Source: JAAYBF01 sp963715445
GTDB taxonomy: Bacteria; Actinomycetota; Thermoleophilia; Solirubrobacterales; Thermoleophilaceae
Direction: 5' to 3'
NCBI GenBank assembly: GCA_963715445.1
Contig: OY970240.1
Coordinates: forward strand, 1,798,001 to 1,862,000
Length of the DNA: 64,000 nt
Shown here: piece by piece, positions 56,100-64,000 of the stretch
How the letters are laid out: every line of letters starts with the position of its first letter
How positions within the stretch are numbered: position 1 is the first letter of the stretch
The notes under the pieces: generated by a model
What the model was told of the DNA's origin: nothing
The model's input: the letters and a program-made list of their open reading frames with translations, nothing else
Databases searched by the model: none
Program-made: the position numbers and the translations under genes

Positions 56100-56670
56100 A
56101 GCTTCTCGCCGCGGGCGAGCATCGCCACGAACTTCTCTATCCGCCGCGCCCTGGTCTCGGGCCGCGCTTGGCGTCTTGGACGCGGTAGAGCACCGCGTAG
56201 CGGTTGGACCCCGTCAGGGTCTCGAAGAACTCGCGCGCGGCGGGGTTCTCGTCGAGCGCCGCCTGCAGGTCCTCCGGCACGGTGATCGTGCGCTGGCCCG
56301 CGTAGGCGGCGTCCCAGCGCCCGTCCTCCTTCGCCCGCTCGGCCTCGCGCAGTCCGGCGGGGCGCATCCGCCCGGCCGCCGTCAGCGCATCGACCTTGTC
56401 GCGGTTGATCATCGACCACTTGCTCCTGGCCCTGCGCGGCGTGAACCGCTGCAGGAACCACTCCTCGTCGAGCCCGTTGCGCTGGCCGTCGATCCAGCCG
56501 AAGCAGAGCGCCACCTCGAGCGCCTCCGCGTGGGTGACGGTCTCGAACCCGGACGCCTTCTTGGCGATCTTCAGCCACACGCCGCTCGACTCCTCGTGGT
56601 GCTTCTCGAGCCACTCCTCCCAGGCCTGTTGGGTAGGGAACGGCAGGACCGGCAGATCGTCACGCGGCAT
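56090..56670 (-). pseudogene. YdeI/OmpD-associated family gene with frameshift
   Basis: ATG 56670 opens a frame that matches the YdeI family (FPTQQAWEEWLEKHHEESSGVWLKIAKK, EALEVALCFGWIDGQRNGLDEEWFLQRFTPR, SKWSMINRDKV) to SNRYAVLYRVQDAKR. There the family ending PETRARRIEKFVAMLARGEKLYP is in another frame: a one-base loss around 56157-56168 in GCGCGGCCC explains it. The uncorrected frame ends at a TAG at 56137. The product would lack the conserved tail. A sequencing error in a GC run is equally possible. Confidence 0.75.
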
Positions 56671-56726
56671 TCCCTGCAGTCAAGCACCTGGCCCGTTAGC
56701 GGCGCTAGACTCGGAAGTGCTTCTAC

Positions 56727-57090
56727 GGGGACGACAGGCTTCGACGTGGTCGGTCCGTGGGTGCAGTTGCGAGTCGAGGTCGCCGGTAGGCCTCGTTAAA
56801 CAACCGGCAAACCATAGTTGCGGATGAGAATCACTCGTTCGCGCTTGCTGCCTAGTTAAAGCTAGCCAGTGAGCTGTCGGCCTCCCCTCGGCCCGTGGGG
56901 GAGATGTTCGGCATCAGAAACGGGCTTGCTCCCGACGTGCGCCTCTGGCGGCGGGGGGACTTCTTCCAGAGGCTGGTTTCGAGCAACCCGGCCGGTCAGG
57001 CTAGCTCGGGACGAGATCAGAGGGCCGGCTACGCTCGTAGACGCTGTATTCGCACGACCGCGGACGTGGGTTCGATTCCCACCGTCTCCA
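56727..57090 (+). ncRNA. ssrA: Transfer-messenger RNA (tmRNA)
   Basis: The 5' end GGGGACGACAGGCTTCGACG and the 3' end with GTGGGTTCGATTCCCAC pair through the acceptor stem GGGGACG (56727-56733) and CGTCTCC (57083-57089), discriminator A 57090; CCA is not encoded. The tag frame begins at GCG 56820 after the conserved TAGTT and reads ADENHSFALAA to TAG 56853-56855. tmRNA rescues stalled ribosomes together with SmpB encoded upstream. Total 364 nt. The T-arm fits the tRNA-like domain. Strong terminator follows. Confidence 0.97.
56820..56855 (+). other. tmRNA proteolysis tag reading frame
   Basis: Resume codon GCG 56820 preceded by ATAGTT. Tag A-DENHSFALAA, ending in the ALAA signal for ClpXP, stop TAG with a second TAA in the next codon but one region. 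Confidence 0.92.
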
Positions 57091-57425
57091 TCGTTGTTGT
57101 CTTAATCGAACCGAAGTCCAAGGCCTCCGATCCTTTTGGATTGGAGGCCTTTCTTCGTGGGCTGAGAGCCGGTCATGGCGCCCTCGTACAGAGCCCAGCT
57201 TGGCCTTGGTCCGGCCATTCGGCAGGTAAGATAAGGCCCGTCCTAAAGCCAAGAAGAGTTGGCCTACAAGGGTCGATGTTCAGCCGACCTAGACCTCGAA
57301 TTCGGCCGCAACAACCCCTCATGGGGAACAATGCGGCGCCATCTGTGCCGTCTTGGACATCTCTATGAGCGAGTTGGCTGGCTGGCAGATGAGCTAGACC
57401 TTGGACAGCAAAGATTGAAGCGGCT
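57091..57425. other. Region between ssrA and the HEPN-like gene
   Basis: Besides the terminator I find no gene. tmRNA 3' ends are frequent integration sites; no second copy of the T-arm sequence is present in the window. Confidence 0.5.
57122..57155 (+). terminator. Intrinsic terminator of ssrA
   Basis: GGCCTCCGATCC (57122-57133) and GGATTGGAGGCC (57138-57149) pair over 12 positions with one G-T, loop TTTT, followed by TTTCTT. About 30 bases after the tmRNA 3' end. Confidence 0.85.
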
Positions 57426-58463
57426 GTGGACCAAATGAATACATCGGAAGCAACTGGCTACACAGATGAGCCACGAACATGGCGCGTGGCGTGTTACCTA
57501 GTTGTCCCTTCGTACATCCCCCTTGGCCCTAACGGAGAGCCTCCCGAGCGTCTTGAGCCGATCAGTCGGATAGCCGGCAGTCAAGAGACGAACGTTGCAG
57601 GGCACATCGTGTCTCTAAGAGAGGTGGAGGCACCCGACGGGATTCAGCGTGATCTGCGCATCACCTGGGCGGAACTATTCCTCAAGGTTGAAGCAAAAAA
57701 AGGATCAGAAGCAATTGAGGCCGCTATGCCGATAATTGAAGAAGCTATCGAGTCGCTTTCATTTCAGCTCCAAGCTGCACTGGCGCCAGCTTCTATGGAG
57801 GCGCTGGATATCACACCGCCGGTTCAAGCGGGAGAGGAGCGGCCTAACGCGCTCTTTCCTCTTCCGGAGGGGTATCCGATTCGGAGATTTAAGCCAGCGT
57901 CAAACATTATGAGTGGTGCCAGCGCGACCTTGAATGCCTCCTTGGATACAGATCTTGCAGCCCTTAACCGACGCGAGAGGGCCGCTCTTGACTGGTATCT
58001 CAAGGCTCTGGCTGCGTCATTCCAAGTGGACCAGTTCATCTTCTTCTGGATTGCCTTCGAGATTTTTTCCGACCAAAGCGGGCATCGACAGGAGGCGCCT
58101 CTAGTCCTTCGCTGTCAGCATGAGCTAACGAATTGTCCGGAATGCGGTGCGTCTACATCGAGAACGGTTCAAGGCGCCAGTCGCAAGAAATTCCTCGTTG
58201 AGCAGGGAGCAAGTGCTGAGGATGCCAACAAACTCTGGAACGCGCGTCAAATTCTGCACGGTGCCAAGGACTTCGATTCCCAGGTGATGGATGACCTCCC
58301 CCGACTCTGTCACTTGTTACGCAGCGTCGTGAACGCCAACCTGAAGAAGGCTTTGGGCGTGGAGGCGGATTCCCTTCCTAGAGTTGACCCAAGTGGCCTC
58401 TCCATTCAGCCGCACATAGGGCTTGGTGGCCGTCGGAAGGTCGAGAGAGACGACCTTGGTTAA
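57426..58463 (+). CDS. HEPN/MauJ-like protein of foreign composition
   Basis: 345 residues from GTG 57426. The middle and C-terminus resemble MauJ/Apea-type HEPN proteins: RRERAALDWYLKALAASFQVDQFIFFWIAFEIFS (about 188-221), a zinc-knuckle CQHELTNCPEC (C230, H232, C237, C240) and ARQILHG with R274 and H278 (Rx3H). HEPN nucleases carry R-x4-6-H, so this site may be degenerate or shifted. No ribosome site is clear. Third positions are A/T-rich (caaaaaaaggatcagaag) unlike neighbours, and it sits just after ssrA, so horizontal transfer is likely. A role in defence or RNA sensing is possible but not shown. Confidence 0.75.
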   Translation: MDQMNTSEATGYTDEPRTWRVACYLVVPSYIPLGPNGEPPERLEPISRIAGSQETNVAGHIVSLREVEAPDGIQRDLRITWAELFLKVEAKKGSEAIEAAMPIIEEAIESLSFQLQAALAPASMEALDITPPVQAGEERPNALFPLPEGYPIRRFKPASNIMSGASATLNASLDTDLAALNRRERAALDWYLKALAASFQVDQFIFFWIAFEIFSDQSGHRQEAPLVLRCQHELTNCPECGASTSRTVQGASRKKFLVEQGASAEDANKLWNARQILHGAKDFDSQVMDDLPRLCHLLRSVVNANLKKALGVEADSLPRVDPSGLSIQPHIGLGGRRKVERDDLG

Positions 58464-58577
58464 GGCACGAAGTGCCGGCGGCGCTACTTTGGCCCTTGCT
58501 GGCGCGCACCTAAGCCCACCATTCTTCCTGTCTGTTCGGCGAGGCCCTCCATCACGAGTGGGTACTACGGTCTGGGC

Positions 58578-58925
58578 ATGGAGCTGGAGCCCCGCGATGT
58601 GGAGACGGAGCCGCTGGAGCCCCGCGACGTGATCCGGGTCGCGATCCTCGAGCGGCGGCCGGTCGCGCTCGAGTACCGCTACTCCGGTCAGGGTCTGCGC
58701 ACGATCCATCCGCACGCCCTCTATCGCTCGGCAGATGGGCCTCTCTACCTCAACGCCTACCAGGTGGACGGGTACACCTCGCGCCGCCGCTCGCTCCCGG
58801 GCTGGCGCCTGTTCGACCTCAACCAGGTGACCGTCGCAGAGCTGCTCGACGGGAGGTTCGACCTTGCTCCCGGATTCAACCCGGACGCCGCCCAGTACAG
58901 CGGCGGGGTGGTCGCCTCCGCGTAA
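58578..58925 (+). CDS. Stand-alone WYL-domain-like protein
   Basis: 115 residues. The sequence AILERRPVALEYRYSGQGLRTIHPHALYRSADGPLYLNAYQVDGYTSRRRSLPGWRLFDL matches the WYL fold (strand-YRY, HPHALY, L-YLxAYQ, GWRLFDL) but no helix-turn-helix or other domain is attached. WYL domains sense ligands or nucleic acid; here it could be a small sensor or a decayed regulator. The ATG at 58578 begins directly before the repeats EPRDV, EPRDV. Confidence 0.7.
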   Translation: MELEPRDVETEPLEPRDVIRVAILERRPVALEYRYSGQGLRTIHPHALYRSADGPLYLNAYQVDGYTSRRRSLPGWRLFDLNQVTVAELLDGRFDLAPGFNPDAAQYSGGVVASA

Positions 58926-59068
58926 TTGCTGCGGCGTGCTGAGAAGCGGTGGGCCCTGGCGACCTGTGGCGTGTTGGGAGGCGGCACGCCCTGGCGACCC
59001 TGCTTGCGGCGCGTGGGATGATCGGTTCGGTCTGAGGCTTGACGGGGCGATCGAGCGAAGGAGGCGGC

Positions 59069-59515
59069 ATGGCGGGACGGTTCGAGACGACGGTGGTGAT
59101 CGACCGGCCGGTCGAGGAGGTGTTCGCCTTCCTCGCGGACGGGGAGAACGACAGGAAGTTCAGTCCGCGCGTGCTGGAGATGGAGAAGGCGACGGACGGG
59201 CCTCCCGGCCTGGGCACGGTCTACAAGAGCACCGTCAAGGACGCCGGGATGAAGACCAAGCGCGAGTTCGAGCTCACCGAGTTCGTCGTGCCCACCCGCA
59301 TCCGCTGGGCCGAGCGCTCCAAGAACATCGTCACCGCCCTGGAGGGCGGCTACGACCTCGAGCGCATAGGGGAGGGGCAGACCAGGCTGACCGTCTACAA
59401 CGTGCTCGAGGGCCACGGCTTCGGCAAGCTGATCGCCCCGCTGGCCCTGAGCGCCGCGCGCAAGGGCGCCGACGAGTTCGGCCGGTCGATCAAGGCTGCC
59501 GTCGAATCGTCTTGA
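59069..59515 (+). CDS. SRPBCC-family protein
   Basis: 148 residues, START-like beta-grasp with a ligand cavity: FETTVVIDRPVEEVFAFLADGENDRKFSPRVLEME then GLGTVYKSTVKDAG and TRIRWAER, ending in the long helix ALSAARKGADEFGRSIKAAVESS. Ligand unknown. ATG 59069 has AAGGAGG at 59058-59064; an upstream ATG-less frame start at 59039 is less likely. It overlaps rsgA convergent by 26 bases. Confidence 0.82.
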   Translation: MAGRFETTVVIDRPVEEVFAFLADGENDRKFSPRVLEMEKATDGPPGLGTVYKSTVKDAGMKTKREFELTEFVVPTRIRWAERSKNIVTALEGGYDLERIGEGQTRLTVYNVLEGHGFGKLIAPLALSAARKGADEFGRSIKAAVESS

Positions 59516-60428
59516 GCTCGTCCGTGAGGGTGCGCCAGGCGTCGATGCGCTCCTGATCGATGGCGCCGCGCACCTGGCAGCCCGGCTCGCTGTCGTGCCC
59601 GCAGTCGGAGAAGCGGCAGCCCGCGGCCAGGCTGTCGATGTCAGCGTAGGTGTCGCCCGCGCTCTCCCAGAGGCCCACCTCCCGCACGCCCGGCGTGTCG
59701 AGCAGCAGCGCACCGCCGGGCAGTGCGATCAGCTCGCGCGTGACGGTGGTGTGGCGCCCGCGCCCGTCGCCCGCCCGCACCGCTCCGGTTGCCTGGCGCT
59801 CCTCGCCGAGCAGGGCGTTCACGAGCGTCGACTTGCCGGCCCCCGAAGGCCCGAGCAGCACGGCGGTCGCGCCGGGCTCGAGCAGGGTCCGAAGGGTGGC
59901 GATGCCCTCGTCGTCCCGAACGCTCACAGCCACCGCGTCCCTCACGCCGAGGCGCCGTGCCGCCGTCGCCGCCTTGGCGGCGCCCTCGCTGTCCAGGTCG
60001 GCCTTGGTCAGGACCAGCGCCACGGGAACGTCGTCCGCGCGCGCAAGCGCGGTCAGGCGCTCCGTTCGCCGCTCGTTGGGATCCGGCAGCGGCTCGGTGA
60101 CGAGCACCAGGTCGATGTTCGCGCCGAGCAGCTGGGCCTTCATGGACGAACCGGCGGCGCGGCGGGCGATCGTCCCGCGGCGCTCGAGCACAGCCGCTAT
60201 CTCACCGTCGGCATCGACGGCGACCCAGTCTCCGGTCACCGGCGGCTGCTCCCGCATGCGGCCGCGCGCGGTGAGCAGGCGCGCCTCGGCGCCTCCCGGC
60301 TCGGCGACCACCCAGTGGCCGCGGTGCTGGGCCAGCACGCGACCGGCGGTGAGGCCCGGGTCTCCGAGCGCCTCCAGCTCCTCGGCCAGGCCTGTGCGCC
60401 GGCCGAGGCCCGCGAAGTCGTCGTGCAT
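59490..60428 (-). CDS. rsgA: Ribosome small-subunit-dependent GTPase RsgA
   Basis: Circularly permuted GTPase for late 30S maturation. The 312-residue protein has an N-terminal OB domain (about 26-85), then G4 LTKADLD before G1 GPSGAGKSTLVNALLGE, G3 LLDTPGVREVGLW, and a C-terminal zinc-binding helix bundle (CRFSDCGHDSEPGCQV). All key residues are intact. Slightly shorter than the E. coli form (350). Confidence 0.93.
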   Translation of the reverse strand: MHDDFAGLGRRTGLAEELEALGDPGLTAGRVLAQHRGHWVVAEPGGAEARLLTARGRMREQPPVTGDWVAVDADGEIAAVLERRGTIARRAAGSSMKAQLLGANIDLVLVTEPLPDPNERRTERLTALARADDVPVALVLTKADLDSEGAAKAATAARRLGVRDAVAVSVRDDEGIATLRTLLEPGATAVLLGPSGAGKSTLVNALLGEERQATGAVRAGDGRGRHTTVTRELIALPGGALLLDTPGVREVGLWESAGDTYADIDSLAAGCRFSDCGHDSEPGCQVRGAIDQERIDAWRTLTDELKTIRRQP

Positions 60429-60500
60429 CGGCAGAGGGTTGCACCTATGGCGCGCACGGCGCTAGCGTGGCCCTCGGTCCGTCGAGAGGAGAAGCACGCC

Positions 60501-61250
60501 ATGGCCCCACTGACCGAGAAGCAGGAGGAGCTCTGCGCGACGTCGCAATCGGACTTCTCCGATCTGAGCGCCGTCTTCGTCAACTGCACGCTCAAGCGCT
60601 CGCCTGAGCGCTCGCACACCGAGGGCCTGGGGGCGATCTCGCAGACGATCATGGAGCGCAAGGGCGTTGCCGTGGAGGTGATCAGAGCGGTCGACCACGA
60701 GATCGCGAGCGGCGTCTACCCGGACATGACCGAGCACGGCTGGGAGCGCGACGAGTGGCCGGAGATCTTCGAGAAGGTCATGGCCGCCGACATCCTCGTT
60801 CTGATGTCGCCGATCTGGCTCGGCGAGAAGTCGTCTGTCTGCACGCGGGTGATCGAGCGGCTCTACGGAAACAGCAGCCAGCTCAACGAAGCCGGGCAGT
60901 ACGCCTACTACGGCCGTGTCGGCGGCTGCCTGATCACCGGCAACGAGGACGGCGAGAAGCACTGTGCGATGAACATCCTCTACTCGCTCCAGCACCTCGG
61001 CTTCACGATCCCGCCGCAGGCCGATGCGGGGTGGATGGGGGAGGCGGGCCCCGGGCCCAGCTATCTCGATCCCGGTTCGGGCGGTCCCGAGAACGACTTC
61101 ACGAACCGCAACACGACGTTCATGACGTGGAACCTGCTCCACATGGCGCGGATGCTCAAGGACGCCGGCGGCATACCGGCGCACGGCAATCAGCGTTCTG
61201 AGTGGGACGCGGGCTGCCGGCCGGGGTTCGAGAACCCAGAGCACCGCTGA
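60501..61250 (+). CDS. Flavodoxin-like NAD(P)H-dependent reductase
   Basis: 249 residues with a flavodoxin fold: SAVFVNCTLKRSPERSHTEGL (FMN phosphate loop), ADILVLMSPIWLGEKSSVCTRVIERLYG, GRVGGCLITGNEDGEKHCAMNILYSLQHLGFTIPPQADAGWMGEAG. Resembles FMN-dependent NADPH reductases such as the iron-sulfur flavoprotein or NQO groups. Substrate unknown. ATG 60501 has AGAGGAG upstream (60485-60491). Confidence 0.83.
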   Translation: MAPLTEKQEELCATSQSDFSDLSAVFVNCTLKRSPERSHTEGLGAISQTIMERKGVAVEVIRAVDHEIASGVYPDMTEHGWERDEWPEIFEKVMAADILVLMSPIWLGEKSSVCTRVIERLYGNSSQLNEAGQYAYYGRVGGCLITGNEDGEKHCAMNILYSLQHLGFTIPPQADAGWMGEAGPGPSYLDPGSGGPENDFTNRNTTFMTWNLLHMARMLKDAGGIPAHGNQRSEWDAGCRPGFENPEHR

Positions 61251-61316
61251 GCCGTTCGCCTGCCTGATCGCCGGACAGGCTCATAGGACGACTAGGCCGG
61301 GCGGGACGGGAGCGCT

Positions 61317-62672
61317 TCAGCGAGCGGAGGAGGGGAGGCTCGCCGCGAGCGCGCCGTTCGTGTCGGAGGCCTCCTCCAGCACGTCGGCTACGTCGCGAGC
61401 GAGCGCGGGCCAGGACCAGCGCTCGCGTGCCACCTGCCGTGCGGCGACACCACGCTGCGCGCGCTGCTCGCCATCGTCGGCCGCCGCGACGATCGCATCC
61501 GCGAGCGCGGCCTCGTCGTCGGGCGGGACGAGCCACCCGGTGACCCCGTCCTGGACGATCTCCGCGGGGCCGTAGCCGTCGATCGCGATCGGCGGCAGGC
61601 CGCACGCCATGCCCTCCACGAGCACGAGCCCGAACTGCTCGCGCACCGATGCGAGCACCTGGGCGTCGGCGGCGTTGAGGAACTCCGGCAGCGCGTCGTG
61701 GTCGTGCCAGCCGACGAGGAACACGTTCCCGGCACCGATGCGCTCCACCGTGTCCCAGGGATGCTCGCCCTCCCATTCGCCGGGATGCCCGCCGACCAGC
61801 ACGAGCGCCACAGGGCGGCGCGTGCGGCTCCTGGCACGCTCGAACGCCTGCACGAGCAGGGGGAGCCGCTTGACCTCGGTGAATCGACTCACGGCCACGA
61901 GCACCACGCCCTCGGAGAGCACGGCCACGTCCTCGTCGCTGTAGGCGATGCTGCCGGCCTCGGCGCCCGGGCGCCACCCCTGGGGGTCCTCCACGAGCCG
62001 TTGCCGCCAGAACGCGGTGCGATCGACCGGCGCGGGGCGGAAGATCTTGGAGTCGAAGCCGTTGGGCACCACCACGCAGGCGTCGCGCTCCACGCCGAGC
62101 AGCTCGACGGCCCGCTCGACCTGGCTGTGGGTGAGCACGATCAGCCGCTCGCACTCGCGCGCCCAACGCCGCATCCGCCGCCCCCACGCATCGGCGTGCG
62201 GCCAGCTGGAGGGAGCACCCTCGGCGATCCGCTCGAGCATCAGCAGCTCGGTGCCGTGCAGATGGCCCACCACCGGCACCTCGGGAGCGACCCGTCTCGC
62301 GGCCTCGTTGAGGGGCGTCAGGTGGTGCAGGTGCAGTACGTCGGCCTGCGCGGCGCCGGCGTCTTCGAGCGCCTTCGCCCAGGCGGCGACGTGCTCGCAG
62401 TAGGCGTCGTCGTCCAAGCGCGCGAAGCACGCGTCCCGTGCGCCGGGGCGATCCTCGTAGGAGGGGTGCATCGGCGCGTCACCCGCGTCGAAGTCCACCG
62501 CCCGCACGTCGAGGCCGGAGTAGAAGGCGCGCGCGTCGCCCAGCCCGCCGCCAAGGGAGCCGGACAGCACGGTCACGTCCCAGCCCTGGGCCGGAAGCTC
62601 GTGGGCCAGCGAGCGCGCCACCTGGGCCGAGCCTCCTCTGGGAAAGAAGAGGAGTCCGGTGAGAACGCGCAT
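61317..62672 (-). CDS. GT4-type glycosyltransferase
   Basis: 451-residue GT-B glycosyltransferase. N-terminal GGSAQVARSLAHELPAQGWDVTVLSG binds acceptor; VVPNGFDSKIFRP, LVAVSRFTEVKRLPLLVQAF and EQFGLVLVEGMACGLPPIAIDGYGPAEIV carry the conserved E-x7-E motif for the donor nucleotide sugar. Fits the envelope-sugar genes elsewhere in the window. Target unknown. Confidence 0.87.
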   Translation of the reverse strand: MRVLTGLLFFPRGGSAQVARSLAHELPAQGWDVTVLSGSLGGGLGDARAFYSGLDVRAVDFDAGDAPMHPSYEDRPGARDACFARLDDDAYCEHVAAWAKALEDAGAAQADVLHLHHLTPLNEAARRVAPEVPVVGHLHGTELLMLERIAEGAPSSWPHADAWGRRMRRWARECERLIVLTHSQVERAVELLGVERDACVVVPNGFDSKIFRPAPVDRTAFWRQRLVEDPQGWRPGAEAGSIAYSDEDVAVLSEGVVLVAVSRFTEVKRLPLLVQAFERARSRTRRPVALVLVGGHPGEWEGEHPWDTVERIGAGNVFLVGWHDHDALPEFLNAADAQVLASVREQFGLVLVEGMACGLPPIAIDGYGPAEIVQDGVTGWLVPPDDEAALADAIVAAADDGEQRAQRGVAARQVARERWSWPALARDVADVLEEASDTNGALAASLPSSAR

Positions 62673-62720
62673 CGCAGACCACTGTATCCCCGCAGGGGAG
62701 CGCGCAAACCCGCGAGGGCC

Positions 62721-63524
62721 TCAGCGTGGGGCGAACACGAGCGCGGTGGCGATCGCACGACCGCCGGGCAGCTTCACTCCGTGGGACTCGCGCGGGGTGT
62801 TGCGCAGGCGCCCGCCGCAGACGAGTGAGGTCGAGCCGCCGCCGTCGAGGTTCAGCGCCTCGCGGGCGCCGAGATCGAGCAGCGCCTGGGTGAGCTCTTC
62901 GAGGGTGAGGCCCGCCTCGTCGTCGGCGCGGCCGTCGCAGGCGAGCGCGAACAGACGCTCGCCATCGCATCCGAGCGCGGCGCGGGGGTACCGCCCGACG
63001 GAGATGTCGGAGTCGAACTGCGCGGCACCCGCGGAGAAGCCCTCGCCCTCGTCCCCGGCGGCCCTCCCTTCGCGCACGAGCAGCGGGCCGGCCTGCAGCA
63101 GGTCACCCTCGGCGTTAGCCGGGAGCTCGTCGCGACGGGCGATGCGAACCTCACCGGCTCTCACGTGGACGCAGGCGCGCCGCGCGCCCCAGGGCGCGGT
63201 GAAGGGGATGGAGTCGCGCGCGACTCCGTGCGTGCGCACCTCGCCGAGAGGAACGCCCACGGGGGAGGAGCCGGCCCGCTCCGGCGCGGACCGAACGTAG
63301 AAACCGCCGACGACCGCCTCCTCCACCTGCTCCGCCCCGCACCAGGCCTCGAGAGGGGTCAGGCCGGGCAGCAGCTGGACGCGCAGCTCCACCTCGTCCA
63401 GCGGGTACGTGGCTACGTGCAGGGTGGTCCGAGCACCGTCGCCGAGCGTCAGGCGCAGGCGCTCCAAGTGAGCCGGCGGCTGCGCCTCGCGTGCATCGGG
63501 CTGGCGCTCTGGTGGAGGGAGCAT
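62721..63524 (-). CDS. Phosphodiester glycosidase (NAGPA)-like protein
   Basis: 267 residues of the NAGPA fold: VVGGFYVRS, DISVGRYPRAALGCDGERLFALACDG, then EALNLDGGGSTSLVCGGRLRNTPRE, the signature with DGGGS. It would cleave a sugar-phosphodiester, for instance on teichoic acid or a secreted glycan, though no signal peptide is seen. The start is ATG 63524. Faces the same direction as the glycosyltransferase, 48 bases upstream of it. Confidence 0.82.
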   Translation of the reverse strand: MLPPPERQPDAREAQPPAHLERLRLTLGDGARTTLHVATYPLDEVELRVQLLPGLTPLEAWCGAEQVEEAVVGGFYVRSAPERAGSSPVGVPLGEVRTHGVARDSIPFTAPWGARRACVHVRAGEVRIARRDELPANAEGDLLQAGPLLVREGRAAGDEGEGFSAGAAQFDSDISVGRYPRAALGCDGERLFALACDGRADDEAGLTLEELTQALLDLGAREALNLDGGGSTSLVCGGRLRNTPRESHGVKLPGGRAIATALVFAPR

Positions 63525-63601
63525 GGCGCTGGGAACATCGCCTACTGGGGCCGCGTCAATGTGAAGGTAACGTGACCGGCGGTCTTTCCGCCACTATCGG
63601 G

Positions 63602-64000
63602 TCAGGCGGGCCAGTCCTCCACGAAGAGGTCGAGCGCGAGCTCGCCGCCCTCGGCGGCCGCGTAGCGGCTCAGGTCGGTGACGCCCGCGTCCGTGAGCAC
63701 CTCGTCGTCCATGAAGGTCTTGCCCGACGCCGTCCCGGGCTCTTGACGCAGGATCTCGAAGGCCGCGTCGGCCACGATCTCGGGGGTGCGGCTCGCGGCC
63801 ATCGCGGTATCGCCGCCGAGCAGGTTCTGCACGGCGGCCGTGGCGATCAGGGTGCGCGGCCACAGGCAGTTGGCGGCGATCGTCGGCTCGTCGGCGGCGA
63901 CGCCGAGCGTGATCATCGTCATGCCGAACTTCGACACCGTGTAGGCGGAGTGCCCTTTCAGCCAGCGCTCGTTCAGCGAGAGCGGCGGGCTCAGCGTCAA
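63602..64000 (-). CDS. Short-chain dehydrogenase, 3' part
   Basis: The gene runs off the right edge; 133 codons are visible. YTVSKFGMTMITLGVAAD contains the YxxxK catalytic pair and the helix after it; CLWPRTLIATAAVQNLLGGD and GKTFMDDEVL form the substrate end. Similar to HSDL2-type SDR enzymes. Missing are the NAD motif and the catalytic serine. Confidence 0.8.
   Translation of the reverse strand: MTLSPPLSLNERWLKGHSAYTVSKFGMTMITLGVAADEPTIAANCLWPRTLIATAAVQNLLGGDTAMAASRTPEIVADAAFEILRQEPGTASGKTFMDDEVLTDAGVTDLSRYAAAEGGELALDLFVEDWPA

Noticed and set aside
57091..57425. Second attachment site or integrase after ssrA
   Set aside because: No repeat of the tmRNA 3' end and no recombinase gene in the window; only position and codon use hint at transfer.

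Overview
The window is a high-GC, gene-dense chromosomal segment of an actinobacterium, most likely of the class Thermoleophilia (Solirubrobacterales or a relative). The grounds are the strong G/C preference at third codon positions, frequent GTG and TTG starts, an actinobacterial-type tmRNA tag ending in ALAA, the comF-hpf-secA-prfB and ftsE-ftsX-smpB-ssrA gene order, and large secreted beta-propeller/Fn3-like proteins of a kind I associate with Solirubrobacterales. The lineage is inference; no rRNA or tRNA gene is present to confirm it.

Layout. 1-6010: F-type ATP synthase operon from the end of atpB through atpEFHAGDC. 6042-8866: an RpoD-like group 2 sigma factor, then an APC amino-acid permease coupled to a UspA protein. 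8976-12182: an unrecognised gene with a HEPN-like C-terminus, converging on an AidB-like acyl-CoA dehydrogenase. 12269-18182: a cell-surface sugar run (M20 hydrolase, LCP ligase, UDP-glucose dehydrogenase-like enzyme, NDP-sugar pyrophosphorylase, phosphoglucose/phosphomannose isomerase). 18209-21335: a MerR regulator behind a clear dyad operator, canonical ahcY, and a short SAH-hydrolase paralogue with altered substrate-site residues. 21401-25184: a small possible lipoprotein, GNAT, a second sugar-nucleotide pyrophosphorylase, CtaG and ComF. 25335-29697: hpf, secA and prfB, the last with the programmed frameshift site. 30282-34001: nadC, nadA, a zinc alcohol dehydrogenase and a RibD-like reductase.

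34.0-48.6 kb is an accessory region: a TetR regulator, an unusual protein carrying two complete TetR DNA-binding domains, a small orphan gene, then a translationally coupled three-gene locus (37965-46188) for large secreted proteins with relaxed, lower-GC codon use, followed by a broken partial copy of the third gene and about 1.2 kb of degraded sequence. A 33-nt element occurs upstream of both the intact locus and the broken copy. 48.7-57.1 kb resumes the housekeeping chain: ftsE, ftsX, an S41 protease, an RNase R-like nuclease, smpB and (at 56.7 kb) ssrA, with an M50 protease, a cupin/TetR divergent pair with twin operators and a frameshifted YdeI-family gene inserted. 57.4-64 kb: a MauJ/HEPN-like gene of foreign composition next to ssrA, a stand-alone WYL domain, SRPBCC protein, rsgA, a flavodoxin-like reductase, a glycosyltransferase, a phosphodiester glycosidase-like protein and the end of an SDR gene.

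Functionally, the window joins energy production (ATP synthase, NAD synthesis), protein export and translation quality control (SecA, RF2, HPF, SmpB/tmRNA, RsgA), division (FtsEX) and envelope sugar metabolism. The most unusual parts are the secreted-protein locus, which together with other genes separates prfB from ftsE, the tandem TetR fusion, and the divergent SAH hydrolase. No CRISPR array, transposase, integrase, prophage, tRNA or rRNA was found.
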